The translations under genes were made by a program, and so were the position numbers. Positions 52,801-61,525 of a stretch of 64,000 nucleotides of DNA are shown one piece after another. Every line of letters starts with the position of its first letter. Within the stretch, counting starts at the first letter, position 1. The stretch is from an uncultured Lachnospiraceae bacterium (GTDB lineage: Bacteria > Bacillota > Clostridia > Lachnospirales > Lachnospiraceae), in contig CAJUQJ010000011.1 in NCBI GenBank assembly GCA_910588215.1, positions 1-64,000 on the forward strand, given 5' to 3'. The notes under the pieces were generated by a model. It saw only the letters and a list, made by a program, of their open reading frames with translations, had not been told where the DNA came from and did not search any database.

Positions 52801-53419
52801 TCTCCAGGGGGCTGGTCTGTTTCTCAAGCTCTGCCAGGATATCATTGACCCGGACCAGATTCTGCTTCTCATCTTCCAGCTTCTTCTGAGCCGCATACTT
52901 CCTGCGCTTGAACTTAACGATGCCGGCAGCCTCGTCGAACAGTTCACGCCGCTCCTCCGGCTTGCCGCTCAAGATCTTCTCGATCTGACCCTGTCCGATA
53001 ATGGAGTACCCTTCCTTACCGATACCGGTATCATAGAAAAGCTCGTTCACGTCTTTCAGACGGCAGACGGAACCGTTGATCATATATTCACTCTCACCGG
53101 ATCGGTACAACCTTCTGGACACCGTCACCTCATCATAATCGATAGTCAGCTGATGATCCGTATTGTCCAGCGTGATCGCCACATAGGCATAGCCAAGAGG
53201 CTTACGCATCTCCGTTCCGGAGAAGATCACGTCCTGCATGGAAGAACCTCGAAGCTGCTTGATCCGCTGCTCTCCCAGCACCCATCTAACGGCATCTGCC
53301 ACGTTGCTCTTTCCGGAACCGTTAGGACCCACGATACCGGTGATGCCGTTATGGAACTTGAAATTTATCTTATTGGCAAAGGATTTAAACCCGTGCACTT
53401 CAATGCTTTTTAAATACAT
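49859..53419 (-). CDS. smc: Chromosome segregation ATPase SMC
   Basis: A 1186-residue condensin: N-terminal Walker A GPNGSGKSN (31-39), coiled coil, a central hinge (about 510-680, with GYGGSVKAVME), a second coiled coil, then the signature MSGGEKSLTAICLL and Walker B CLLDEIEAALD near the C-terminus. Length is normal. In the conserved rnc-smc-ftsY order. scpA and scpB are not in the window. Confidence 0.98.
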   Translation of the reverse strand: MYLKSIEVHGFKSFANKINFKFHNGITGIVGPNGSGKSNVADAVRWVLGEQRIKQLRGSSMQDVIFSGTEMRKPLGYAYVAITLDNTDHQLTIDYDEVTVSRRLYRSGESEYMINGSVCRLKDVNELFYDTGIGKEGYSIIGQGQIEKILSGKPEERRELFDEAAGIVKFKRRKYAAQKKLEDEKQNLVRVNDILAELEKQTSPLEKQSEKARVYLKKKEELKTLDVNVFLLENVRVRQQLAETDGKLTIAGGDLEETTKKYENIKEEYEQIVGRIEELDQAIETARATLTDTGVMRSKLEGEINVLKEQIHSAEGNEEHLQSRIRSISEQIDTRTKEKDGILADKEQTDQKLTQLEQARTESRQLLEETQSRIEELNDHIESGKNTIIDALNNRATIKSKMGRYDTMLEQINIRRAELNSRLLRAKSDEAEQTETIKKLEEEFEAVGTAIKELGEKQETMEERLSLFREELAGRDQKLRDTQVLYHQQKSKLEALANLTERYEGYGGSVKAVMERKGQEKGIIGVVADIIQAEAKYETAIETALGGNIQNIVTEDEETAKRMIGYLKKARAGRATFLPLTSITHPQEFKNPDALKEKGVIGMADELVKVEKKYRNVAKAMLGRIVVVDNVDNAVKIARKFDYGIRMVTLEGELLVPGGAISGGAFKNNSNLLGRRREMEELSKKVKQYVVDIDNLLNDIEETKRNRNKLRLEIEDVKGQLQRKFIEQNTARMSVAQAREKKNETEEGFDELKVEQQDIEQQIKEIQVNKDENLRELADSEALEKNVEAQIGEFQRQLEAKRAEESEQSAKVSEWDVEVEKMRQSADFQRQNLERVEGEIARHSAELKEVQEGLHLGKEEVERKKESILEIEKTIASSYTTQTDAETKLKDDISLKEELSGKQKNFFATREELSERMTALDKEVYRLNSQRERMEESIESQINYMWDEYEITLSDAESMKDEEMNDLPAMKKEIAALKDAIRKLGDVNVNAIEDYRNLMERYTFLKTQHDDLVEAEKTLQGIIEELDSSMRKQFNEKFAQINREFDKVFKELFGGGKGSLELMEDEDVLEAGIRIIAQPPGKKLVNMMQMSGGEKSLTAICLLFAIQNLKPSPFCLLDEIEAALDESNVARFAKYLHKLTKNTQFIVITHRRGTMEKADRLYGITMQEKGVSTLVSVNLIDKELDD

Positions 53420-53500
53420 ATGTACCTCGATCTGTCTTTTTACTGTCCATGTATTTTCATCAGGCCTGCTGTCTATCGCCTTATCCGAATATACGCCGCC

Positions 53501-54214
53501 TTAATTTTTGCCGGCTTCTTCCTGTGCCGGTACTATTTTGCGCCGCAGAAGCGCCTCATAGGCTGCGTGCTGCTCCGCCTCTTTTTTAGAATGGCCGCTG
53601 CCGCATCCCGCCTTCCTGTCTCCAACCATTACTTCCACTACGAAATTCTTGGCATGCTCCGGTCCTTCCTCCCGAACCAACTCGTAGCGGATGCTGCCGC
53701 TGTTCTCCTTTTGTATCGCTTCCTGCAGGATGGTCTTGGCATCATAGAACAACTGCTTGTGCTCTAAATCCGATAGAATAAAACGCCCGATGAATGCCCG
53801 TGCTTCTTCGACACCGCTATCCAGATAGATGGCGCCGATCACTGCTTCCATCACATCTGAGATAATGGAATCCCGCCTTCTGCCGCCGGTCATCTCTTCC
53901 CCTTTGCCAAGCAGGATAAACTGTTCCAGCCCGATCTGCCGCGCGCAAAAGGCAAGCGCCGGCTCACAGACAATGGAAGACCTGAATTTCGTCAATTCTC
54001 CCTCAGACATCTCCGGATGCTCCCGGAAGATAAAGTCACTGCTCACCAATTCCAGCACCGCGTCACCGAGAAACTCCAATCGCTCATAATCCGAAAATTT
54101 ATTGATCTTCTGCTCGTTGGAATAGGAACTGTGGGTCAAAGCCTGTTTCAACAATTTCTTATCCTGAAAGCAGTATTTTATTTTCTGTTCCAGTTGTGTA
54201 AGTCTGTCCGCCAA
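53501..54214 (-). CDS. rnc: Ribonuclease III
   Basis: A 237-residue double-strand RNA endonuclease. The catalytic ERLEFLGDAVLE and the VMEAVIGAIYLD-type helix belong to the nuclease domain, and a dsRNA-binding domain follows. Start is TTG at 54214: AGGAGG lies 9 nt upstream, while the next in-frame ATG (54250) is in the loop of the acpP terminator hairpin and has no ribosome-binding site. Confidence 0.95.
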   Translation of the reverse strand: MADRLTQLEQKIKYCFQDKKLLKQALTHSSYSNEQKINKFSDYERLEFLGDAVLELVSSDFIFREHPEMSEGELTKFRSSIVCEPALAFCARQIGLEQFILLGKGEEMTGGRRRDSIISDVMEAVIGAIYLDSGVEEARAFIGRFILSDLEHKQLFYDAKTILQEAIQKENSGSIRYELVREEGPEHAKNFVVEVMVGDRKAGCGSGHSKKEAEQHAAYEALLRRKIVPAQEEAGKN

Positions 54215-54233
54215 AATAAGAATCCTCCTGCAT

Positions 54234-54263
54234 TTAAAAAGCCCTTTCATGATAAAAGGGCTT
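54234..54263 (-). terminator. Terminator after acpP
   Basis: Perfect 9-bp stem, AAGCCCTTT (54239-54247) with AAAGGGCTT (54255-54263), 7-nt loop, followed by TTT on the minus strand after the stem. Probably partial, since rnc has no other evident promoter. Confidence 0.65.
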
Positions 54264-54278
54264 CCCGCTTTACGCTTT

Positions 54279-54506
54279 TTAGATACAATTCCTGATCACC
54301 AGGACGGCTTCTCCCACCGTCGAGATCTCTTTGATCGTCTCGGCCGGGATCTCAATCTCGAATGCCTCCTCGATCTTCATCACGATCTGGTAGACATCAA
54401 GGGAATCCGCCCCCAAATCCTCCGTAAAAGTCGTTTCTTCTGTAACCTCGTTCGGGTCCACATTCAATATATCCGCGATCGCTTCTTTTAACTTCTCAAA
54501 TTCCAT
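54279..54506 (-). CDS. acpP: Acyl carrier protein
   Basis: A 75-residue acidic four-helix carrier. Phosphopantetheine attaches to Ser35 in LGADSLDVYQIV. The usual DSLE reads DSLD, a conservative change. Follows plsX, the standard lipid gene order. Confidence 0.95.
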   Translation of the reverse strand: MEFEKLKEAIADILNVDPNEVTEETTFTEDLGADSLDVYQIVMKIEEAFEIEIPAETIKEISTVGEAVLVIRNCI

Positions 54507-54583
54507 GCTGACAGTTTGCCCCTTTCGCCTTCTCGTTTGTCTCTTATCTGCGTCATATCATCCCGGCACAGATACGCGCTCTC

Positions 54584-55612
54584 TTACTGCTCTCCGGACG
54601 CGATCCCGTCACTTTGCAGCATCTGTCTGATCTTCTCGCTGATTCGCTGTTCGGTAAAGGTGATACATTGTAGTATGGAATTCTTGATCTCTATAGATTT
54701 GGAACTGCCGTGGGTTTTGACTACCAGACCTTTCAGCCCCAGCATTGGCGCGCCACCGTACTGCTCCAGGTCAAAAGCCTTAAGTGTCTGCTTCAGGGCC
54801 GGTTTCACGAGGAGTGCTCCTATCTTACTGCGCAGGCTGGTCATCATGCCATCTTTCACCTTCGAGAGCAACGTAGCACCCACACCTTCGTAGGTCTTCA
54901 GGATGACATTCCCCGTAAAAGCCTCACACACTACTACATCTGCCGCGCCTGCCGGAATATCTCTGGCCTCCACGCTGCCGATAAAGTTGATGTCCGGACA
55001 ATTCTTGAGAAGTGGAAAAGTCTCTTTGACCAGGGCATTCCCTTTCTCTTCCTCCGCACCGATATTCACGATTCCTACCTTCGGATTCCTGATGCCCATC
55101 ACGTTCTCCATATAGACGGATCCCATCTTGGCAAACTGAACCAAGTGAGAGGGTCTGGCATCAACATTGGCGCCGCAGTCGATCAAGAGTGAACACCCCG
55201 TAGCCGTCGGGATCAATGGTGCAAGGGGCGGCCTCTCCACACCCTTGATACGACCGACGATCACCTGCCCGCCTACCAACGTGGCTCCCGTGCTCCCTGC
55301 CGATACATAAGCATCGCAGGTGCCGTCCTTGACCAGGTTCAACGCCCGTACCAGAGAAGAGTCCTTCTTCTTGCGGATTGCCATCACAGGAGGTTCCGCT
55401 GTCTCTATGATCTCAGACGCATGTACTACCTCGATCTGTTCCTTCGGATATGTAAGCCCGGACAATTCTTTCTCCACGGCCTCTTTCACCCCGACCAGAT
55501 ACACCTTAACTTTATTGCTCTCGTTGACAGCCTCCACCGCCCCTTTCACGATCTCCCGTGGAGCGTTATCACCGCCCATCGCGTCCACTGCCACTTTAAT
55601 ATATTCGCTCAT
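54584..55612 (-). CDS. plsX: Phosphate acyltransferase PlsX
   Basis: A 342-residue enzyme making acyl-phosphate from acyl-ACP, the donor for PlsY. Starts KVAVDAMGGDNAP; further motifs are SAGSTGATLVGGQV and LIDCGANVDARPSHL. The ATG at 55612 has GAGG upstream; the GTG two codons earlier is closer to that site. With acpP it is expressed from its own promoter. Confidence 0.97.
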   Translation of the reverse strand: MSEYIKVAVDAMGGDNAPREIVKGAVEAVNESNKVKVYLVGVKEAVEKELSGLTYPKEQIEVVHASEIIETAEPPVMAIRKKKDSSLVRALNLVKDGTCDAYVSAGSTGATLVGGQVIVGRIKGVERPPLAPLIPTATGCSLLIDCGANVDARPSHLVQFAKMGSVYMENVMGIRNPKVGIVNIGAEEEKGNALVKETFPLLKNCPDINFIGSVEARDIPAGAADVVVCEAFTGNVILKTYEGVGATLLSKVKDGMMTSLRSKIGALLVKPALKQTLKAFDLEQYGGAPMLGLKGLVVKTHGSSKSIEIKNSILQCITFTEQRISEKIRQMLQSDGIASGEQ

Positions 55613-55709
55613 AACCACACCTCATATCAGTTTCTGCTTGTCTATTCTTTCATCTTATCAATGTCTGTAAGATCAACTTCAGTAAAAATAAAATCACCAG
55701 AATACACTC

Positions 55710-55738
55710 AGTATACCATATGCCAAAAGCAAAGTCTA
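55710..55738 (-). promoter_or_regulatory. Putative plsX promoter
   Basis: TAGACT, 17 nt, TATACT with an extended -10 TGG on the minus strand, about 90 nt before the start. No lipid-regulator operator was recognised in the 293-nt gap between plsX and rpmF. Confidence 0.5.
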
Positions 55739-55855
55739 TGATAAAAGGTAACCACATTCCCTCCTGATCCGGTTATGAAAGCGTCTGTTCTACATCCGAC
55801 GTTTCTTTACGGCTACCCTTCTATATCTCAAATAAATTTCATTAATCTCATAAAT

Positions 55856-55894
55856 AAAGAAATCAAGGAATCATATATTCTACAATTCCTTGAT
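55856..55894 (-). terminator. Terminator after rpmF
   Basis: Perfect 10-bp stem ATCAAGGAAT (55862-55871) with ATTCCTTGAT (55885-55894), 13-nt loop, followed by a T-rich tail on the minus strand. Confidence 0.65.
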
Positions 55895-55911
55895 CTCTCC
55901 TATCACTCGCA

Positions 55912-56091
55912 TTAATCAACTGCGATAATTTCTTTTTTGTTGTATGTGCCACATTTCTTACATACTCTGTGGGGTACCATGAGCGCACCGCACTTACTGC
56001 ACTTAACCAATGTAGGGGCAGTCATTTTCCAGTTTGCTCTTCTCCTGTCTCTTCTCCCTTTGGAAGATTTGTTCTTAGGACAGATTGACAT
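55912..56091 (-). CDS. rpmF: 50S ribosomal protein L32
   Basis: A 59-residue protein beginning MSICPKNKSSKGRRDRRRAN. The zinc ribbon is intact: Cys31, Cys34, Cys44 and Cys47 (CSKC and CKKC), so it is the zinc-binding form. AAGGAGG precedes the ATG and overlaps the end of the DUF177 gene, 4 nt away. Conserved DUF177-rpmF-plsX order. Confidence 0.97.
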   Translation of the reverse strand: MSICPKNKSSKGRRDRRRANWKMTAPTLVKCSKCGALMVPHRVCKKCGTYNKKEIIAVD

Positions 56092-56095
56092 CGTC

Positions 56096-56617
56096 TCACA
56101 CCTCCTTACTCCCGTTAAAGATATCTTTTATTACTGCCATCCTGGGATCAGGAACAAACGTGTCACAATCACATGTTCCCGTATTCAGATCCTGTCCACA
56201 CTGGCGGCATATGCCGTGGCAGTCCGGCCTGCACAGAATCTTCATAGGCCAGTTGATCACAATTTCATTGCAGAGCAGTTCTTCTATATCCATCTGATAA
56301 CCGTTCATATACTCCTGATCGTCGTCCTCCGACGAGGGCGCCCTGTCCGGGGCAAACACCGTCCTGTCGATTGCAAGCTCCAGTGCCGTGTCCACTTCCT
56401 TCAGGCATCTGCTGCAGCAGGTAGAGAATATGATCTTCCCTTCCACTTCCACCCGTGCCTTACCCTTCTCAAGATTCGTAAAGGTCATGGCAAAAGGGGT
56501 TATACTGCTCACCGGAAATGTCTCTTTGCCGATCATGATCTGTCTGATCTCCGGCTCGGCCTGCATCGTGACTACTCTGCCCTCATTGAGTAACACCTCA
56601 GTTAAATTCACGAACAT
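56096..56617 (-). CDS. yceD: DUF177 (YceD-family) protein
   Basis: A 173-residue protein of the DUF177 family, linked to 23S rRNA accumulation in bacteria and chloroplasts and always beside rpmF. Pairs of Cys (STCCSRCLKEVD; CRPDCHGICRQCGQDLNTG) suggest bound zinc. Start has AGGAG 6 nt upstream. Confidence 0.92.
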   Translation of the reverse strand: MFVNLTEVLLNEGRVVTMQAEPEIRQIMIGKETFPVSSITPFAMTFTNLEKGKARVEVEGKIIFSTCCSRCLKEVDTALELAIDRTVFAPDRAPSSEDDDQEYMNGYQMDIEELLCNEIVINWPMKILCRPDCHGICRQCGQDLNTGTCDCDTFVPDPRMAVIKDIFNGSKEV

Positions 56618-56644
56618 AGTTGACTCCTATCCACACTCAAACAA

Positions 56645-56673
56645 TTATACCCATGGGTCGCAGGTTTGTCAAT
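56645..56673 (-). promoter_or_regulatory. Consensus promoter of DUF177-rpmF
   Basis: TTGACA, 17 nt, TATAAT, all 12 bases matching consensus. The -35 begins just after the pta stop. Confidence 0.85.
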
Positions 56674-56680
56674 AAAAATT

Positions 56681-57682
56681 TTATGCCAGCTGCGCCTGCA
56701 CTGCCGTCAGCGCCACCACGCCCACGATATCCTGCCAGGAGCAGCCCCGGGAAAGGTCGTTGACCGGCTTCGCGATCCCCTGTAACATGGGACCGTAAGC
56801 CTCCGCCTTACCCAGGCGCTGTACCAGCTTATATCCGATATTACCACAATCCAGATTCGGGAAGATCAGCACGTTGGCCTTACCCGCCACTTCGCTGCCG
56901 GGTGCCTTGGATTTGGCTACATGAGGCACCAGCGCTGCATCTGTCTGCAGTTCTCCGTCGATGCACAGGTGCGGGTACTGCTCATGGGCGATACGGGTCG
57001 CCTCCACCATCTTGTCTACCAGAGGATGCTTGGCACTGCCTTTCGTGGAGTGGGACAACATGGCAATGATCGGCTTGGCGCCCACCAGACTCTTAAAACT
57101 CTTAGCCGAAGTGTCGGCGATGGCCGCCAGCTCTTCTGCCGTCGGATCCTGATTTAAACCGCAGTCTGCAAAAAGGAATGTGCCCTTCTCCCCGAAGGTG
57201 CAGTCCGGCACGTCCAGAATGAAGAAACCGGATACCAGCTTTACGCCCGGCGCTGTCTTCAAGATCTGCAGGGCCGGCCGCAGCGTATCTGCCGTAGCAT
57301 GGCAGGCACCAGCCACCATCCCGTCCGCATCGTTGGCTTTCACCATTACCACACCGAAAGTCAGATAATCATTTAACAATATCTCTCGCGCCTTCTCCGG
57401 CGTCATTCCTTTGTTCTTCCTCGTCTCATATAGAATATTTACATAGCCATCCAGCTTGTCCGTCTTCTCGGGGTCGATGATCGTAACACCGTCCAATTCC
57501 ACCTCCAGCCAGCCGGCACCATCCATGATCTTCTCCTCATTACCGATCATGATGATATCAGCAATCTCTTCCTTCATAATGCTGGCCGCTGCGATCAGCG
57601 TCCTCTTGTCATTGGTCTCCGGCAGGACGATCGTCTTCTTGTCACTTCTTGCCTTCTCCTTCATTAGATCGATATAAGACAT
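56681..57682 (-). CDS. pta: Phosphate acetyltransferase
   Basis: A 333-residue enzyme converting acetyl-CoA to acetyl phosphate in acetate fermentation. KTIVLPETNDKRTL at the start, SGFFILDVPD, and the catalytic-region MLSHSTKGSAKHP are typical of the short (single-domain) form. ackA is not adjacent. It diverges from tmcAL and has a good promoter. Confidence 0.96.
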   Translation of the reverse strand: MSYIDLMKEKARSDKKTIVLPETNDKRTLIAAASIMKEEIADIIMIGNEEKIMDGAGWLEVELDGVTIIDPEKTDKLDGYVNILYETRKNKGMTPEKAREILLNDYLTFGVVMVKANDADGMVAGACHATADTLRPALQILKTAPGVKLVSGFFILDVPDCTFGEKGTFLFADCGLNQDPTAEELAAIADTSAKSFKSLVGAKPIIAMLSHSTKGSAKHPLVDKMVEATRIAHEQYPHLCIDGELQTDAALVPHVAKSKAPGSEVAGKANVLIFPNLDCGNIGYKLVQRLGKAEAYGPMLQGIAKPVNDLSRGCSWQDIVGVVALTAVQAQLA

Positions 57683-57735
57683 ACTGTACCCTCCTTATAT
57701 GTATTACGATAGCTTTTCTAAACACCAGTAAACTA

Positions 57736-57764
57736 ATTATACAAAAAGAATGTCCTGTATACAA
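57736..57764 (-). promoter_or_regulatory. pta promoter
   Basis: TTGTAT, 17 nt, TATAAT on the minus strand; about 45 nt leader. Confidence 0.7.
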
Positions 57765-57885
57765 GATACAAACTTATTTTAATCTTTTTCCATTTACAGC
57801 GTGCAAAAAAATTTATTTATGATAAACTTATATTTAACAGGGGAACTCGTCGTAATACTTTCACAAGTAAAAGGGGTAACTGATT

Positions 57886-59127
57886 ATGAAAACAGTGGGT
57901 ATCATTGCAGAATACAATCCGTTTCACAACGGACATGCCTATCAGATCGCAAAAGCAAAAGAAATGACCGGAGCTGATTACTGCATCATTGCCATGTGCG
58001 GCGATTTCGTACAGCGCGGGGCCCCCGCGCTGGCAGACAAGTATCTGCGTGCCGAGACCGCACTTAAAGGTGGTGCCGATCTGATACTGGAACTGCCTGT
58101 CTACTACGCACTGGGCAGTGCAGAATATTTCGCCTCCGGAGCCGTTGCTCTTTTCGACAGGCTCGGAATCGTGGATACACTTTGTTTCGGCAGTGAATGC
58201 GGAGATATTGCTATCCTGTCGGAATTTGCTGACAGCCTGCTGGCGGAAGATCACGTATTCAAGGAAGCATTGGACAGGCATCTGCGGATGGGCTATGCCT
58301 ACCCTAGCGCCAGAAATGCTGCGCTGCGCGCAAGCGCCCCTCACCTTACCCCCTATATGCACGTCATGACGACCTCCAACAATATCTTGGGGATCGAATA
58401 CTGCAAGGCACTTTCCAAACGTAACAGCAGTATCAGACCTTATACTACTCATCGGGCCGGAAGCTCTTACCATGATGCCAGTCTGTTAAATACCTTTTGC
58501 TCCGCGCTGGCGATCAGAGAAGCCATCGATGCATCCGGCAATCTTTCCGAAGTCACGAAGTTGATGCCTCCGGTGGCCTTTGACCTGCTTTCTTCACAAT
58601 TCGGTAAGTCCTGCCCGATTCATGCCGATGATTTCTCTCTGCCGCTGCACTATCAGTTGCTGTCGGAACAGCCGGAAGGCTACACAAGCCATCCCGATAT
58701 CGATCAGGACCTGTCAGACCGCATTACGAACATGCTGCCGTCGTTCCGGGGGTTTACGGATTTCTGTGAGAAACTGAAGACCAAGAACCGCACATACACC
58801 CGCATCGCCAGAAGCCTGATGCACATTCTACTGCAGATCAGGAAGGAAGACCTTCTTATCTTCCAGGCCGAGGATTATATTTACTACGCGCGTATACTTG
58901 GTTTCCGTCATGATGCCACACCGCTTCTGACCGCTATCAAGGCACATGGCAGCATACCGCTTCTCAGCCAGCTGTCTGACGCGGACGCGTTGCTGCCGGA
59001 GAACGGCAGGAAACTGCTTGCCAAGGATATTTACGCCAGCCAGATCTACCACAGCCTGGTGCAGAACAAATTCCCTGACACACCCTATGATGGGAATGAA
59101 TACACACGGCCTATTCTCAAAATATAA
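57886..59127 (+). CDS. tmcAL: tRNA(Met) cytidine acetate ligase TmcAL
   Basis: A 413-residue enzyme that uses acetate and ATP to acetylate C34 of elongator tRNA-Met. Nucleotidyltransferase motif NPFHNGH near residue 11, then MCGDFVQRGAP and GADLILELPVYYALGSAEYF. Formerly YlbM. Divergent from pta; both handle activated acetyl groups, though a link is speculation. The start is consistent with the family N-terminus MKTVGIIAEYNPFHNGH. A hairpin follows. Confidence 0.94.
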   Translation: MKTVGIIAEYNPFHNGHAYQIAKAKEMTGADYCIIAMCGDFVQRGAPALADKYLRAETALKGGADLILELPVYYALGSAEYFASGAVALFDRLGIVDTLCFGSECGDIAILSEFADSLLAEDHVFKEALDRHLRMGYAYPSARNAALRASAPHLTPYMHVMTTSNNILGIEYCKALSKRNSSIRPYTTHRAGSSYHDASLLNTFCSALAIREAIDASGNLSEVTKLMPPVAFDLLSSQFGKSCPIHADDFSLPLHYQLLSEQPEGYTSHPDIDQDLSDRITNMLPSFRGFTDFCEKLKTKNRTYTRIARSLMHILLQIRKEDLLIFQAEDYIYYARILGFRHDATPLLTAIKAHGSIPLLSQLSDADALLPENGRKLLAKDIYASQIYHSLVQNKFPDTPYDGNEYTRPILKI

Positions 59128-59128
59128 A

Positions 59129-59172
59129 TTGGACGCCGATGCACGCTTCTTACCACGTGCATCGACGTCCAA
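59129..59172. terminator. Hairpin terminator between tmcAL and plsC
   Basis: 17-bp stem with one mismatch (59129-59145 with 59156-59172), 10-nt loop, between convergent genes. The minus-strand side is followed by a T/A-rich tail, the plus side by no T run. Confidence 0.6.
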
Positions 59173-59190
59173 ACAAACATGATGTGCGAA

Positions 59191-59907
59191 TCAAGCCAAG
59201 CTTAATACCTCCTGAATCGTATTGACGATCCGGTTCCGTACCATAACCGCGATTTGCATCGTTGACAGATTCTTATATTCGTCGTAAGGGATCGCCTGCA
59301 GGAAATGCACCTGCGTCACCACAGGCTTGAATGTCCATTCCTCAAAAACTTTATAAGAATCGATCAACGCCACCGGAATGATAGGCACCTTCGCCTTCAC
59401 GGCACTCTTGAAGCTACCTGCCTTAAATTCTCCCACGGTATTATGATTCTTGTAATATCCTCCTTCCGGAAAGATGATAAATCTGCGCCCGTTTTTCGTA
59501 TCTTCCGCCAGTTCCCTGATAATTCTCGCCGACTGCCTCAAATCGTCTTTGACCAGCCTTTTTCCATGGATCATATCGATAAACTGCTTCACCAGAATGC
59601 CATGAGATCTGACATCGTCGATCACCACCGAACAGGGTTTCTCGTGAGCGTACATAATACCCAGCGCATCATATTTCCCCTGATGATTGGAGAACAGCAT
59701 ATAGCCACCCTCCTGGGGCAGATGCTCCATACCATATTTCTCCGTCGCTATGTGCCCTGCCTTCATCATGCGCCGAATCGCAAGCTGCGCATACCGGTAA
59801 CAGTCCTCTTCTGAATATTTCTCTCCGTGCCTGGCCTTGTAAGCCATCTTGGGTATCATATAAAGCCTAGGCAGATTACACACAATGACCTGTATAAAAC
59901 GTAACAT
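59191..59907 (-). CDS. plsC: 1-acyl-glycerol-3-phosphate acyltransferase family protein
   Basis: A 238-residue acyltransferase with the catalytic HX4D motif NHQGKYD (His75, Asp80) and IIFPEGGYY, the glycerol-phosphate site. Likely makes phosphatidic acid from the PlsY product. The C-terminal part (PIIPVALIDSYKVF) matches the family. Last gene of the suf-cls-plsC run. Assignment to PlsC itself rather than another LPLAT is by context. Confidence 0.88.
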   Translation of the reverse strand: MLRFIQVIVCNLPRLYMIPKMAYKARHGEKYSEEDCYRYAQLAIRRMMKAGHIATEKYGMEHLPQEGGYMLFSNHQGKYDALGIMYAHEKPCSVVIDDVRSHGILVKQFIDMIHGKRLVKDDLRQSARIIRELAEDTKNGRRFIIFPEGGYYKNHNTVGEFKAGSFKSAVKAKVPIIPVALIDSYKVFEEWTFKPVVTQVHFLQAIPYDEYKNLSTMQIAVMVRNRIVNTIQEVLSLA

Positions 59908-59992
59908 ATCTTTCCACTACCTTTTCTATAGACTCCCTCATCTTAATTTGGCACTGCTGCAGGTGCGGTGTAATAGAGAGTCCGGAACCTTT

Positions 59993-61525
59993 CTATAATA
60001 ACGGTGAAAACAGCTTCAAAAACGGGCCGATCACATTTGTCTTCACGAATTTTTTCTTACACCACTCCAATGTGATCTGTTCAGACACCTTAAATGTCTC
60101 CTCCATATCTTTTTTCAGATCTTTGATCATGGATGCCCTGTACAGAAAGACACCACATTCAAAATGATGGCAGAAACTTCTGTAATCAAAATTGATACTG
60201 CCCACCACCGCCGTCTCGTCGTCACAAAGCACACACTTGGAATGGATAAACCCCGGTGCATACTGATAGATACTGACGCCGGCCTCGATCAGGCTCTGGT
60301 AATTGGATTGTGTGAGCCAATAGATCGTCTTCTTGTCCGGCGTGCCCGGCGTTACGATACGCACATCTACACCCCGCTTCGCAGCCAGCTTTAAAGCCGT
60401 ATGCATCTCGTTGTCCGTTACCAGATATGGCGTAAAGATATAGAGATATTTCCTGGCCGCGCCAATCATGTTCAGATAGACATTCTCCCCCACCGTCTCA
60501 TCATCCAACGGCGTATCCATATAAGGCTGTACGATTCCCGTTGATGCCGGCCTGTTCGTGAACTGATACCGGTATCTGCCATAATATTCTTCCGTATGAC
60601 GGGACATGTTCCACATCTGCAGGAACATGACCGTAAAATTCCACACTGCGTCCCCCTCAATACGGATTCCCGCATCCTTCCAGTGATCCCCATGGGTTTT
60701 CTTATAGTTGATATATTCATCCGACATATTGATGCCGCCGGTATAGCCGACCTTTCCATCAATCACCACGATCTTCCGATGGTCTCTGTTATTTAGCACC
60801 AGCGCCAGAAACGGAACCAGTCTGTTAAAGGCAACGCACTTGATCCCTTTCCTCTCCATCATCTCATTGTATTCCTTCGGCAGAAGAAATACACTCCCTA
60901 CGTCATCATAGATCAACCGCACTTCCACACCGGCCTTCACTTTACGTTCCAGCACCGCCAGCACGGTATTCCACATAGTTCCTTCTCCCAGAATAAAAAA
61001 CTCCAGAAAAACAAAACGTTCCGCCTGCTCTAAATCTTTTAGGAGCTGCTGCCACCAGGGGAAACCCTCCGGATAGTAATCCGCTCTTGTATGCTCCCAG
61101 GCCGGGGTATGCGCATAACGCATAATATAATCACATTGGTTAGCGATCCCGGGATCCGTTTCTTTAAGCCTGTCCATAATCTCTATATCCTGCTGCAGAT
61201 TCGACCTGACAAGCTCATTCGTATGCGCCATGGCCATATACAGTCGTTTCGGCCGAAATACATGTCCAAGCGCAAGATACATAATGCCACCGAAAAGCGG
61301 AAACAGCAGAATCGGCACGATCCACGCCATCTTCACCGCCGGGTTGCCCTGCTTTATGATCAGCGCAATGATAACGCCAAAGCTGAGCAGGCGCAGGCAC
61401 ATCGCGATCTCCACATAATAATTACCCCAGACAACGATCTCTACCATAAAAAACGCTACCTGCAAAAGAACGATAAGCGCCGTGATCACCAGCCTGTTTA
61501 ATGCATAATGTAAAAATTTTCTCAT
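59993..61525 (-). CDS. cls: Cardiolipin synthase
   Basis: A 510-residue phospholipase-D-type enzyme joining two phosphatidylglycerols. Two or three N-terminal membrane segments (about 10-85), then HxK motifs in NNRDHRKIVVIDGKVGYTGG and FIHSKCVLCDDETAVVGSINFD. Length is normal. Its ATG overlaps the SufB-like stop by 4 nt (ATGA), an unusual coupling of lipid and iron-sulfur genes. Confidence 0.95.
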   Translation of the reverse strand: MRKFLHYALNRLVITALIVLLQVAFFMVEIVVWGNYYVEIAMCLRLLSFGVIIALIIKQGNPAVKMAWIVPILLFPLFGGIMYLALGHVFRPKRLYMAMAHTNELVRSNLQQDIEIMDRLKETDPGIANQCDYIMRYAHTPAWEHTRADYYPEGFPWWQQLLKDLEQAERFVFLEFFILGEGTMWNTVLAVLERKVKAGVEVRLIYDDVGSVFLLPKEYNEMMERKGIKCVAFNRLVPFLALVLNNRDHRKIVVIDGKVGYTGGINMSDEYINYKKTHGDHWKDAGIRIEGDAVWNFTVMFLQMWNMSRHTEEYYGRYRYQFTNRPASTGIVQPYMDTPLDDETVGENVYLNMIGAARKYLYIFTPYLVTDNEMHTALKLAAKRGVDVRIVTPGTPDKKTIYWLTQSNYQSLIEAGVSIYQYAPGFIHSKCVLCDDETAVVGSINFDYRSFCHHFECGVFLYRASMIKDLKKDMEETFKVSEQITLEWCKKKFVKTNVIGPFLKLFSPLL

